From Phoronis australis (taxonomy: Eukaryota > Phoronida > Phoronidae): DNA of 62,000 bases. Shown here piece by piece: positions 37,577 through 50,700 of this stretch. Position 1 is the first letter of the stretch; every line of letters begins with the position of its first letter. The stretch spans positions 5,577 through 67,576 of the forward strand of contig NMRA01000130.1 in NCBI GenBank assembly GCA_002633005.1, given 5' to 3'. The position numbers and the translations under genes are program-made. The notes beneath the pieces are model-generated. The model was not told the origin of the DNA. It made no database searches and saw only the letters and a list, made by a program, of their open reading frames with translations.

Positions 37577-38587
37577 CATAGGCGGATTTACGGGGGGCCA
37601 GGGGGCGCGGCCCCCCCCCCCCTTGGCTGCCGCAAAAAAAAATAAAACAGTAAGAACGTAGGGAAATGGTGAGTTTATTAATTAACCCCGGTAATTAAAA
37701 TTATACGGATGAAAAAAGATTTAAATGTGTGCAGTTTTAGTGTTGGGGGGGGGGCTCAAATCCAATTTCAGGTGTCAAATTCGGAACACGGCGCGTTCGT
37801 AACGGAACTATGGCTAAGTATAGAATCTCCCGCGATATCCTAGGCGACCGGCAGCGGCGCTGTTCACTACGACTCCGTTTCCGTCGTCTGCTCCACTGTG
37901 CAATGAAGAAAATTTACTTCATTTTTTAAAGAAAATGGAACCTGAGTGACGATGAAAAAACAGAAGCTGCTGGTAAGATGTGAATTTTAATCGAAGCCTT
38001 AGTGAATCACTCAGAAACTCGCAATACTCTCTTTGTCAAACCTTATCTTAAGACGGTTTCCAAAGCAATTCCTTCATTATTGCTAACACGAAAAATGGAT
38101 TTGGTCTTTTGGGCATTTGAAGACTATTTCAAATACGACAAATTTGTTAAGAATTGATGGCACAAAATATAAAACGTGTAATAAACATTACAAAAAGGAG
38201 TAGGTTTCGCGCGCAAACGCTGTGGCCCATAATCAAGTAAGTCTTTTAGTATGGTAGGTGTAGTCAAATCGTGGTGGTGTAGTGGTAACGTACGCGCGCA
38301 CTGTCCGCCAGGTCGTGAGTTTGAGTCTTTGATACTTGCATTTTTTTTCCTGTTTGACACGCTCTCCGTGTTTTTTTTTTGCCATTTTTTCTTGGATAAT
38401 ACTTCAGGAATCAAGGAAAATGCTTGATTTTTAGAGGTAGAAACAGAAAAATTTCCTGGGCAAACCCCCCTCCCGTCCTCCCCCCATTCGGTGCTATGGG
38501 CATCTACATTCGTGGTTCAGTTTGCGCAAATGCTTCCAACCGGACAAAATGTTGCCCCCCCCTTGTGATATCCTAAATCCGCCACTG
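37577..38587. mobile_element. 1.0-kb hAT-like non-autonomous element with 5-bp target duplication
   Basis: Ends CATAGGCGGATTTACG and CTAAATCCGCCACTG are inverted repeats, flanked directly by GACTA on both sides (37,572-37,576 and 38,588-38,592). Its first ~395 bp recur as a truncated copy at 23,183-23,542. The interior has C and G homopolymer runs, and a tRNA-promoter-like segment at 38,268-38,335. No transposase frame is visible. The terminal sequence and duplication length match the short element at 32,081-32,318, so both likely used the same transposase. Confidence 0.8.
38268..38348 (+). ncRNA. tRNA-like pol III promoter segment inside the 1-kb element
   Basis: TGGTGTAGTGG fits an A-box, and GAGTTTGAGTC about 32 bases later resembles a B-box. 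A run of eight T follows at 38,341-38,348, as expected for a pol III terminator. A full cloverleaf could not be folded by eye, so this is more likely a tRNA-derived SINE head or tRNA relic than a working tRNA. Confidence 0.4.
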
Positions 38588-40518
38588 GACTATAGTACAT
38601 GGACCGCCTGCAACTCCGTATATTTTCAATGGACGAAATCTGTGATCATACGCATAAGCAGTGACGTCATTATCCACTAGCGACACCTGGCAAAATTAGC
38701 AAGTTTTATTTGCTTCCGGCAAGTACGTCGTCAGCTGATCATGGTCGGCTGTTGTGTGGTCGGCTGTTCAATCAATTTTGTAATTACATGACCAGTAGCA
38801 TAGTGTCAAAAGTACTCACGATACCAACAGTTCTACTATTGGAAGACTTTGAACAGCGTTTCAATGTCGAATTTTTCCGTTGTACTAGATAGTAAAACAG
38901 ATGCGAGAATTTTCCGTTACAATATACTAACCCCAAACAAATTGGTAATTTAGGAGGGTGGCGCTTCCTCTAGGATATTTCGCAAGAAAATGTCGGAGTT
39001 GCGAATCTGTTGTCTATAATCTATGTTGGCACACAGTGCAATATGTCTGCAACAAGTGTGCTGAGCAATCTCGAGTCTTGTAATTTTCCTTCCACTACCA
39101 ATAATGTAGTGAAAATCTTACAGTTTTGTGATGAGAAACCACACTCAATTTCAAACTGATGTAGTACACCAACCTTCCTGCCTTTAATGGTTGTAGCCAT
39201 CCGAGCCTTAGTACACGACACTATGTTGTGCATGAGCATTGCAAGGCATTGTCTATTCGATTGTCAATGCCTCTTACAGCTCTTACAATGTTTTAGAAGT
39301 ATCAGTCATTAAATTTGACAGCTCGAATCACAACCGCCAAGACACGGGACAAGAACGGATCCTGAAATTCTACACTTTAGGTCTTGCGATACTGTATTTT
39401 GTATTTCCAATAGAGGCCTCTGCATGTTTGTTTTTCACAACACTTTTAAGTTTTCGTAAGGAGTTATTTTAGATTAATCTCGTCTGGCAATGACCGCCGA
39501 AGTTGAAGGAATAAGTGTAAATTATGTGTTCACGTACATATGTTCTCTTGGTTTTTGCAATGAACGTTGGTAAGCTATTGCAGTATTCGCCAAGACGAAG
39601 AGCCTGGGTTATTCCAAACTTACGAGATGACTCAGAAGCTAAAATCGGAAATTTGTTCGTTGTCCAATAGCACTTGTATTAAAGAAAATGTGCTGCTAAT
39701 GTTCACAAATGTTTGTCTTCAGTTGGAAACAGATCAACATCTTCCACTTTCACGGATAATCAGCCTTAGTGAAAATGAGCTACTTGTTTTCCCGTGAACA
39801 CTCTAAACACGTGACTCAGTGTGCGAACGTGTGGTAAGCTGAAACGTCAAAGACTTGACCCGAAACTCAACTAAACCGGAACAGTAACCTAGCATGCTAC
39901 AATGGATGATACCCATGTTTCCTTGGCCTCAGTGAACGCGACCGATATCATTTTATCAAGTCGGGAATACAGCTCTGATTAGGCTACATATCATTGAATG
40001 TCGCTTAGTTCGTAGTCGATAAACACCTGATACGGTTATTCTTAATATTAGACTACATTTATATAGTTCCCTATTACGTGCAAGTTCAACAGGGCAGGAT
40101 TAAAGTTTGTTAAAACGAAATCGTCGTTTATAACAACAGCCCATGTGTTCCACAACAAACGAACAGGAAGTGGCATTACCATGATAAAAACGAAACGAAT
40201 ATTTACAATAGACTTCATGGTGAATAGAATCTCAGACTGTGACTGTGAAAACTTGTTACACAAAACACACGTGTGAATTTAGCTTAGTTTTGGAATTTTC
40301 TAGGTAGTCGCGGCAGAGACAGAAATGCTGTTAACTTCATAAGGCTTACCGTTTTACAAACACCAAGCAGCAATTTTAAAAGTCCAGCAGATAAAACTAT
40401 GTCACAAGGTGCTATTGCTGTTTCTTGCTGAAATTCGTGTTGTTAGAACCACATGTGACGACACCACTGGTTACAAAACGCAGTGTAACTTATATAACGG
40501 GAGAGTAATATAGGCCTA
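38588..40518. other. Intergenic DNA, nothing recognised
   Basis: Several open frames under 80 codons with no motifs. No repeat structure supported. Confidence 0.45.
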
Positions 40519-41372
40519 CAAGGTGTCTCAAAATAGATAAAAACACATTGCAGCATTTTAGCTCAAGAAATCTCCAAAAGACAACACTGCAAGTATAACC
40601 TTGAAAGAAAAATTTTTCAGGTAAACTTTAGGCCAGTAACCATGAATTTCAGTCCACCTGACATACTTTTCCTTCTTGACGGCACGGATCTGCTGGATGC
40701 TGTCCCCTCTATATAGTGCGAGGGATCGACAGCACTTCATCAGAGGCTTGTGTACCCCCGGAACACTCTTTTCTTGTTTTTGAATTGTCCAGAGAAGAAC
40801 ACGTCAGCTTGGTCGCCGAATAAATCATCGTCAAGAAAGTCACAATCCTCATCGATCGAACCACCAGCACCTCACAGTGTGCTTTGGTGTGTCAGCTTAG
40901 ACGCGAGTCTATGTTTTACCTCAGAATTTTGTATAGAACTGCTACATATACTTGTTGCACCTATGTTTGTGAACGACCAGCTCATAGATATGTTTTCCAA
41001 TACATTTTTGATCTTACAGAGTATCTCGCTGTATCCATATTGTCAAGAGAACTTGTTGACCCTTTCCTGCCAGATCTTGGCGCTTGTCGTTTCTTACTCA
41101 GGTTTTTATCATTTTAATGCCTTGAAACTTGTGTACTAAAAAATAAAGTTTGTCTTTCCGGGTAGTTGTGAAAGTCCGCTTGTACCGTTTTAAAGGATTT
41201 TGTTTAAAAACAATTAGCGATGAAAATATCTTCTTCTTTTTAAGGCATTTTGACTAGTGTTAATAAGTTTGATAGTTGCCTATTTTCAAATTTTAAAAAA
41301 TAAAAGCAATACCTTCATTAATGGCTAAATTGTTGGCAGTGACATGGGTTGCAGGTATTTTGGGACACCCTG
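40519..41372. mobile_element. Tc1/mariner-like element relic
   Basis: Ends CAAGGTGTCTCAAAATA and TATTTTGGGACACCCTG are inverted repeats with two mismatches and are flanked by TA on both sides, the target of Tc1/mariner transposons. The GGTGTCCCAAAAT-type end is typical of that superfamily. At 854 bp it is shorter than a full-length ~1.3-kb element. On the minus strand a broken piece reading PRSGRKGSTSSLDNMD is loosely like the helix-turn-helix linker of mariner transposases. No intact transposase remains. Confidence 0.65.
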
Positions 41373-44300
41373 TATAATGAAGGTAAGGAAATTCTTGATG
41401 TGAAGTTGAAATTGTAAACGTAAAAAGACGCATTTACGTATTTCTCCTGATCTTGAAGTGTCGGTAATATATTAATCATTTATCTCGTGCGTGCGTTTTT
41501 GTCAACATAAAAACAGTAAATGGTCATGTATTTTTGCATATTTTTTAGATCAACGTGAGTTTCCACAGGTCATTCGATGCATTCACAAAGGTAATAATTA
41601 CCTTTTTGAAGGCGTTGTGGTCAATTCAACAAATTTTACGTATCATTATATAAAATCAGCAAAAGTAACAAATTTTGAAACGGGTAGTGTGTTTCCAACG
41701 GATTTTCGACACCTATAAACATGCACAGCCAACCCCAGTTAATTCAGGACACGAAGGCTTAGACTTTGGTAAAAATATTTATAAAAATATCAGTTATCAA
41801 CTCACTGAAACATAATAACCTGTGAGCGCCCTATACTTAAGTAATTCATGACAATAATATATGCGCAAATATCGAGGACTGCAAAGTTCACTTTAATTTA
41901 ATGGCCAAAGCAGTTCGCATATTTTAAACAAAATCTGCATATTGGCTTAAAAATTTTTTATCAATTAGCTGAGAAAGACTGCGTCGAGATTAAACTGACT
42001 AAATACTCATGCATGCCTCCAGCTAACTCTAATCTATTATAGCTAGTGTATCTCTGATGTCGGCACAACATATAACTCAAAAGCTGTCTTACCTGATAGA
42101 AGTTGGAACCAGCACTGCTGCGACAACTTTTCATTGAATATCTTTGCCTGTAATGGTGAAATTATCACATTTTGTCAGTAAGAGGTTTAGTAGACAGCGA
42201 TACTTGAAAATAACACAGGTGACCTGGGACCGTACCTCCTTCGATACGAGGAAACGCCGGCGAGATACCACGACACATTTGCATCAGTTATTGTTCGAAA
42301 TATTTACCTAAGTAACATTAATCAACGGGTCTCGTAGAATATCGTTATCTATGACATCAAAGCTAATACATTTTGGTGGCACCAGTCAAAACGCACGTCG
42401 ACAAATTCTTCTACTCGTGTCACGTCACTGCAATCGAATTTGCGATTTGGACGCGAGAGCAACCTTAGAATCCTGTTTTGGTTTTAATGATACACTGGTG
42501 TGTTTTGGAAATCACTTACCATTGAATTAGACATAGACACAGAGGACACAGACGGTAGGTAATACAGAGTTCTTCTTACTGTGAGAAACACAGTTCGAAA
42601 GTAATGAATGATACTAGAAGTAGCTTCAAGTTCAAATACATTCGTCTTGTCCTAATATTAAATACATTTTATCGGGTCATTAATTCCTCTACGTTCCTGT
42701 GTTCATGATCAAACCAGGAGTTGAAAATGTGAAAATAATGTCAACGTTTTAAAATAATCATGAGGTGGTGATACGTTGACCACAGACTTCTGATTTCGCA
42801 ATTATAACGGAGTTCGTCGTGAATTACCCATATTGCCGTAAGTAACGTACAATGCCTGCCAAACATTAGACAACTTTGGTAAACGCGAAACATGGACACG
42901 GTGATCGAGGCAAAATTTGCTGGTTTCTTCGCGTGTACTCTAGTTGAACGTAAGCATTGACGTGTTTAAAATCCCATTTCAACTGTTTATGCCTTAAAAT
43001 GCCCAATAAATAACTTTAAATGATCTGACATAAATGCATGACAATCATCACTCAAAATAAAATGTGACTGAGATGAAATACCCGGCTTACTAATTTAAGT
43101 TACACGACTGTGTCAAAGGGGCCCAGGTAGGGAGAGAATTTTGAAACCAGTATTTGAGGTAAGGCATGTATCTGTGAAGTTATACTGGCGTATTCTATTC
43201 CTTCGCTTGTTCTTTTGGGTTTGCTTTGATTCCCTTTATAAAATGTAAGCGTCACGTCTTCCAGACGGAAGTGACAACACTCTTTCCCGAGTATTACAGA
43301 CTGTTGTCAATTCCGACAAAGTGTTTGTCGAATCGTTCATTTTTTTAAGAAAGGAAAGACCAGGAGACACGTGACCTGACCTTTATTTGGCCGCTATCTC
43401 CCATTTAAGTCACTGACCTATGATGTACACAATAAAATTATGTAAAGAAAATCAGCATTTTGCATTTCCGGGCCCCGTTTCATGAACACCGTCTTAAGGT
43501 ACTTGTGAACCTTGTTTACCAGGTTGTACTTATGTGCAAATATCTTAAATCTTGTTAGCTCTAACCTCTACAAAGTATATATTTTCTGAAAAGAGAATAA
43601 ATTTCCTAACAAAATTTATTATTCTTATTTACAAACCACGCTTTCGCCACCTGTTGCGAATACACAAATCTAAGCGAGGCGGCGTGTGAAATACGATTTT
43701 CAAGAATAATCTTAGTCTTGAAAACCTAAATGAGGAATTGTGTACATTTTGGGTGCAACTGGGATCTCGTTTGCGTGCAAACACCTTGGTATGGATGGAA
43801 AAAATCATTTCGTATATGCCGGTAAGTCGATTTGCTCGTTCTGGAATTGAAAGCAGGCGATCTTAAATTTTACGTTATTTATTGAGATTAGTTAGTAAAG
43901 CAGTTTACAGTGATAATAGTCCTAAATTTTTGGTCATTTAAACCAAAAGTCCTATTTTAAGCCTACTTCAAAGCAAGCTAACTTTTGGTCTTAGCTTAGA
44001 CCGATTTCAGTCTTAATTTTTGTGTGTGAGAAATTCCATCAAACGGGGCTACATCATTTTGGTATTAGGCCTAAGTTAGTCCGATTTTGGTCAATGTTAC
44101 GAAAGAAGAAGTTCCCTGCCTCACCCAGTCTGTTATGAATTAGACAGACTTGTGTTTTACAAATGTCAACAAAATGCTGGAAGCACTGTTCAAAATGCGT
44201 TTGCATGTGCGCGTTCAGACACCAGACATTGTTGTGTGGAATAAAGGTCTGTCCACAATGGCAAACTCTACCAAACTTCACCAAACTCGGAGTTTGGTGA

Positions 44301-44972
44301 AGTTTTGACGAGTTTGGCAACCAATCCCCATTAGCAAACTCTGCAAAAATTTCCTGTGTGCAGGCTGCCATTTTGAACACTGAAAATCACATGATTTTTA
44401 GCTACTTGCTGATTGGTTATTATTCACCAAACTCAGTTGGTAAGAGGCGGTTATGAAGTTGGGGAATGGGGCAAGATGTTCGAATCTACAACCGTGGGAA
44501 AACATCATTTTTTGTAATCTTTCCTGTTTATATTATTTTAAGACAGCGATCTTCTGACTAGTACACCAGAACGATTAACAGAATTTGTGAAATGAAATGA
44601 AACAAAATTTTAGAATCAACATACCATTGTACGATGCTCGAAACCTGCATGACTGAAGAACCAAACATTTGGAGTTCAGATGCATGGGATAGAGTCGGTG
44701 GTCACAGTCTTCCAAAACTCCCTCGTAAAGTATACATATTGTTCCGTACATTTTCTTGCCATAAGTTCTGCGACAATTTGTACACGGTATAAGCGCGGGC
44801 CATAGTGCTTTAAATAGTTTTCTCAAACCAATGAAATCATTTTTGCAGATTATGTTATATTTTAAGGATACAAACAAAACTTGTAAACATTTCGTATTGT
44901 CGTGTTGTTACTGACATTTACTTGTGAGGTGTGCGACCAAAATACGCCAATTTTATCGTGTACGTTTTGCAG
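41373..44972. other. Intergenic DNA upstream of DUOXA-B
   Basis: No gene recognised. At about 43,470 the phrase GGGCCCCGTTTCATGAACACC resembles GGGGCCTGTTCCATGAGAC near 56,538 and may mark an old dispersed element. The promoter of DUOXA-B must lie here but no TATA box or other element could be assigned. Confidence 0.4.
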
Positions 44973-44979
44973 ATTCTCC

Positions 44980-45147
44980 ATGGCGCCATCTGGCTTCGAC
45001 TTATTCCGTCAGAAGGGTCAGCCTTCGTACTACGAGTCCCAGCAAGTAGCGGCGATTGGAGACAAACAAAGTCTTGCCATCCTATTCGCGTGCCTCATTG
45101 CGGTGATTGCGTGTTTTGTGTTTGTACTTGGCACGCATGGAAAGGAG
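44980..45147 (+). CDS. DUOXA-B exon 1
   Basis: 56 codons, MAPSGFDLF to LGTHGKE, with TM1. Donor gtgtgt, phase 0. An AG acceptor (gttttgcag) ends seven bases before the ATG, suggesting a 5' untranslated intron. Confidence 0.87.
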
Positions 45148-47414
45148 GTGTGTTCTCAACTATTACAACGTCTTTGGATGTTAAATACGAGAGATAACCA
45201 TCTTGAATGGTTTATAAGCAAAGCCCGCACGTGCGTTTCCCGCGAGCTAAATTAATTTCATTAGTAACACCATCAGCTACTGAAAGGCGCAGTAAACCCG
45301 TGCCTTCCGTCAAAAAGCAGCTATATAAGCCTCGTACCGATATAGAGTCGGTCTCAATCTCCTTCCTTTATCGAATTTGAAATGATTTTTAGGCGTGAGA
45401 ACGACACAGTTGACGTAGTAAGCTGCTTGTCACGGCGGGTTAGTCTCAGTCGCATAAGTTGCATAACCCAAAACGGCCATTCTATGCGTTTTATTGTAAC
45501 TAGTTTCAATTCAAGCATTGTATACGGATACGATGACGCTGCTCTGGAAAATCAAATTCGTTTGCGAGGAAAATTGTATGCACCACCAGCATAAGATTTA
45601 CAGTGGACTAAAATATGAAGAAAAGCAGATTAAAACAACTATCGTTGAGTTACTTTTTATGACTTCCGCGTTGTCAAGATACACCAATGAAAAAGGTTAG
45701 GCGTGTTTCAAGCATGATCGCCCCATATATCATGTTCATGTGCATGACAGTGACGTAAAGTCACGAACTAAATCAAGGATACGAAATCAGATGACCGTTT
45801 TACAACACAATTTTCACCAACGTTGTCTACCTGATAAAATGTTGGACAAAAAATAATGTTTCGCACCTTTAGTGCTGATAATAGAGTGTGTGTTTTCTAT
45901 AAAACAGTCACACAGCTGCATAATCTTGCCAAATATCGGAATCTATGACCAAACAGTGATATTGACTTTGACCCCATTTTCGATTGTACACTGTAACTGC
46001 TCTATCTCGCGTAAGAAGGCCGCAGTGTTTTTTACCTCTATGAATTAGAGTTCTATCTAAGATGGGACTATTGACTATGCCAGCCGCGCATAGAACAGGG
46101 GGTTCTGGGTTGAAAACGACATCACATACCGATGATTCTCCCATAGGAAATATCAGACCCTGTCGCAAGGCGATTTCACCAGAACGTAATAATGGTCTGC
46201 GGTGTAAACAAAAGTATGGCGACTATATGTGATTATTGTATTTTTAAGATATCCATTGGAAACTGGATTGGATCACCGAACAACACTGTTAACTTGAGAT
46301 TTTTTATGATGGCTCCAAACCAGTGTGAAATTTGGCGTCAGTATCCAAAAACGTCGCCGACGCCTGTAACATAGGTTTAATACCGGGAGTAGCAAATGGC
46401 ATGCGCGTACCCAGCGGGGGGGGCTCGGGTACGCCCCCCATTTGGCGAAGAGGGCAAAAAGGTCCACCACAAAGAAACGAAAACTCAGAAAAGTACAAAT
46501 CGAAACAAAAGTCAGCTAAAATTCGGTGAATGCATAATTTATAGCTCTGAACGTACCCCGTGAATCTTAGTAAAAACTCCACGTTCTCATAAATTCGAGC
46601 CCCACCCCCTCATTTTAGGCTGGGTGCACGCATGGATTCAGACTGGACTTAGAACCAAAATGCACTCGAGCAAAGATGAAAACACACTTTTCTTGATTTG
46701 GTTCAAAGGTACAACACATAACGTCTAAAATATTTTGAAGTTCGATTGCGAGTTCGTCGATAAGACAGCTGCCCAAAATGTCGCCTGTATAATGGAAATT
46801 TGTTTGATTTCTTGCTTAACAATGGAAAATCCTGCAATAATTATTTCTTGAGTTCGAACACAATTTTTGTGGAAAATGAGATAGAGCAATATACTATCTT
46901 TGAGCCCATCACGCGCTTTTTGTGATCACTGGGAATTCGTAAAATTCATGGATTTGGTAAATGGCATATGTTTGAAAACGGTGACATTAGGAAAGAAGGT
47001 ATGGAGACGTAACCATGTTACAATTTGTGACAAGCTGAAAATCATCAATCAAGCTATTTGCATAAATTATTACTACCTTGCTTGCAACAACTTTTAAAAC
47101 GGAAAGTAATCTGTCCTGCTCTAATGCTTCACCCAGTATGTTACTTAAACGAATTCCAACAGATGACTCAGGGATGCTATTGGGACAACATTATTAAACC
47201 AGTGGCGACAAATTACTACAGCTAAACAATCAATGAGACTGGTTGTGTTATTTTTCAGAGATTCGCGTTCTTCGTGAGGTTTTTCAACGTCTCTGTTGTT
47301 GGAGTTGCAATTATAGGTAAGGTGTTTTATGTCATTTTCATCGCACCATTGTGCACCATTGTGGTACTACTACTAATGATGATGATGATGATGGTGATGA
47401 TAATGGTGATGATA

Positions 47415-47446
<32 letters not shown>

Positions 47447-47734
47447 GGTGATGGTGATGGTGATGGTGATGATGATGATGATGGTGATGAAGATGGTGAT
47501 GATGATGATGATGGTGATGATGGTGATGGTTATGGTGATGATGGTGGTGATGATGATGATGATGGTGACAATGATGGTGGTGGTGGTGATGGTGATGATG
47601 ATGATGATGATTATGATGATGATAATGATGATGGTTATGGTAATGGTGATGGTGATGGTGATGAAGATGGTGATGATGATGATGGTGATGATGATGATTA
47701 TGATGATGGTGATGATCATGATGATGGTGATGAC

Positions 47735-47767
<33 letters not shown>

Positions 47768-50700
47768 AATAGTCATGATGATGGTGACGGTGATGGTGAT
47801 GATTAGCGATGATGATGATTGTGATAGTATTAGTAATAGTAATAATAATAACAATATTAACAATACTAATAACAACAACAACAACAATAATAATAATAAT
47901 AATGATAATAATGATAACCACCATAATTAATCATCATTGTCATCGCGCCGTCTTCGTTGTCAGTCTTGTCGTTCAGTAACCGTCATCAGAATCTTCGACA
48001 TTACTATTTCAATCGATGTTATAATAGACAACAGCATCGACAATACGAACAAGAAAACAACAACAACGTCATAGTCACGCCCGTCCCCAGTGTCTTCGGA
48101 TTTGTGCGTAATAAATCTAAGTGATGATTACTGTGCCTAGGTGTTCAAATTTCTAATATCTGAATTATTACCAGGCCAAAAGTATTCACATTAAATTATC
48201 AATTTATAGTTTCTGCTGATAAGATAAATGTTTGCAGAAAACTCAAATGTCTGGTGATGAAATTCATGCCCTCGGTAGATTTTTTTGTTGTTTTAAGGTT
48301 GCGCAGTGCTCGTGCAGAGATCCTTCAAGTGGATAATCAATCGTTATGGAATTCGCGACGGTGTCGTATGATGTGATCGCCATATGCAATAAATTTGCAA
48401 ACATACTTTAGTCACCAGCAATTTAAGATATCATGGCGTCTATGTGACTGACTTCATTACAATCGTAAAGATGTTTTTGCTCATTGGGCGGACATATTTC
48501 CATCGCTGCATGTCATCCGCTATCGTTATCACATTATACATCTTAGCCTTCAATATTAACCGTTACTGTTGGTATATCGAAGATAACAAATACTTCTCTG
48601 CTTTCACGTTGTCGAGGGCGAGCTGGTGATGCAGCGACCCTCTTTCATATCGCCTTCTCCGGTAGAGTAGCACATTGATGATGCTTTGACGCACGGTATG
48701 AAAAGCCAAAGTGGAACAATTCCAGCACGCAACTTTTCTGTTCAAGAAATAAATTCTCAGCAGGACCAAAAAATGTACCCAAAACCAAAATTTATCGCGC
48801 CAGAACCTATAATTTATCACGTCAGGACCAAACTTGAACAGGTCAGGACTGAATACTTATCACGCTAGGACAGACAATTTATCATGCGTGGACCGAATTT
48901 CCTGCCAGGAGAATTTTTTTTGCCAGAAGACCATGTGACAATGACGATCCGCTGTGTCCTGACGCGTTAAATTTTGGTCCTGTCGTGATAAATTATAGGT
49001 TCTGGCGCGATAAATTTTGGTTTTGAGTATTGGTCCTGCAGAGAATTTAATTCTTGATTAGAAAATTATTTTTGTCCTAGATTTTTTCACTTTGGCTTTC
49101 CAGCCTGTGAGCAGCAGTGCGCATGTTCAAGTTTGGGCTTTTATGGTAAAAAAATAATCCGAGAATGAAAGTACAAACAATCGTTAATGCTTTGTAATCT
49201 TGAATAAGAAGCAAGTCGCTTGCAAACTTAAGGTATTTCTGAATTTCCGATTCAACTAATCGGAATGACAGAATGTCACCTTCTAACCCAATGCATTCCC
49301 CATCATTAGAAAATACTATTTCTGGTAGCCCTGTGATGAGTGTAGTTACTACATTATGGTGTGAGTGTCGATATCGCTGCACAAATTCCCGTCTCGGTGC
49401 AAATAACAACCACCGCCCAAGTTCACTTTGATAGGTTTATACCGTGAGATTTCCAAGTAGTAACGTGGCGACTGATCACCTGGGACTGAATACTAGCGGT
49501 CCCTAGACGGGGAGGAAGCATTTAAATTTTAATTTTCTTTAGGACATGTATCACGTCTAATATCACATACACTGTAAAAGAATCATTTCAAGAGGTCAAA
49601 TATGTTCCCCTTTGCTACCCGCTACAAAGAAACTACTTCTGTGCAGCCAGTAGGCGATACCAGTCCCCGTTTCTTCTTAGTGAAAGTCTCACATACGCGT
49701 ACATCTTGATCTTGTTTAAAGGGAAAGCCACAGCTTTTGATTCAAGGTTAGCATTGTTATATTGTCCTATTCTCTTTTGAACCTATAGTCTGTGTCGGCC
49801 TTTCGTGTTTGTCCAATGGAAATGAAAGCTGGGCAGTTCATGTTACTTTCTATTGCCGCACTCGTCGGTTTATGCATAAGGTAATGTTGGTCTCCAGCCC
49901 ACATCACAAGTACAATACAAACATTTTGTGAAGACATAAGACTAATGAAGTTTCGTTCACACGGTTTAGAATACGAATGATTTGATATAAACCTTTTCCT
50001 AATGCCAATGTATAATATACAAATAAATTACATGTGAAACTCGTTTTCAGTTTTACGTTTACCGATCACAAAATACACAAACGCTACTCTCTGAGGATAT
50101 TAATAATGTCTTCTTTGTCCTATCCGAAGACAATGACACGCACAACGAAAGCGGGCAAGAATTGTCCTAAGATGTCCCCTTCTACGTTTTGCAAACTGTT
50201 CAGTCACTTCGAGCAAATTTATTGACAGTTTTTTTTTCTTTCAGTTGCTATTTACGGTAACAACTGGCAGATCGGCACGGTGCGCAGTAAGTGTCCGTAC
50301 ACATTTCTTCCAGTCCCTATGGTGACGGCTGAAGTAAGCGTGCACGTGGGATTGACAGGCGTCAACATCTCCATGTTTGGTAGGTGCCAACTTCCAACCA
50401 AGGTCACTTGGTCAGCTTATTGTATTCTTCAACTCGTATAGACTACCATGAGCGGCGTACAATAGGGGGCTGGGGAGCTATAGCCCACCACTTTTTTCAG
50501 TGCTACGCCGCCCATGGTCTGTGGGCGCTGCACCACCGGGGGGCTGGGGGCCTATAGCCCCCCACTATTTTAGTGCTGCGCCGCCCATGACTACACGGAA
50601 ATAGACGAGGTCTGGTAAAAGGTCATGTGATGGTGATAGGGAGTGTATAACTTATGCGTGTTCTTATGCGTAGGATGCAATGCATTGACCAAAAACGTAA

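Noticed and set aside
47327-47930. Long poly-Asp, poly-Met/Val, poly-Ile and poly-His frames on both strands
   Set aside because: Direct consequence of a triplet-repeat microsatellite having no stop codons; they lie in an intron.
49077-49409. Minus-strand 110-codon frame in DUOXA-B intron 2
   Set aside because: Starts at TTG, no recognised family, and partly adjoins the fold-back element.
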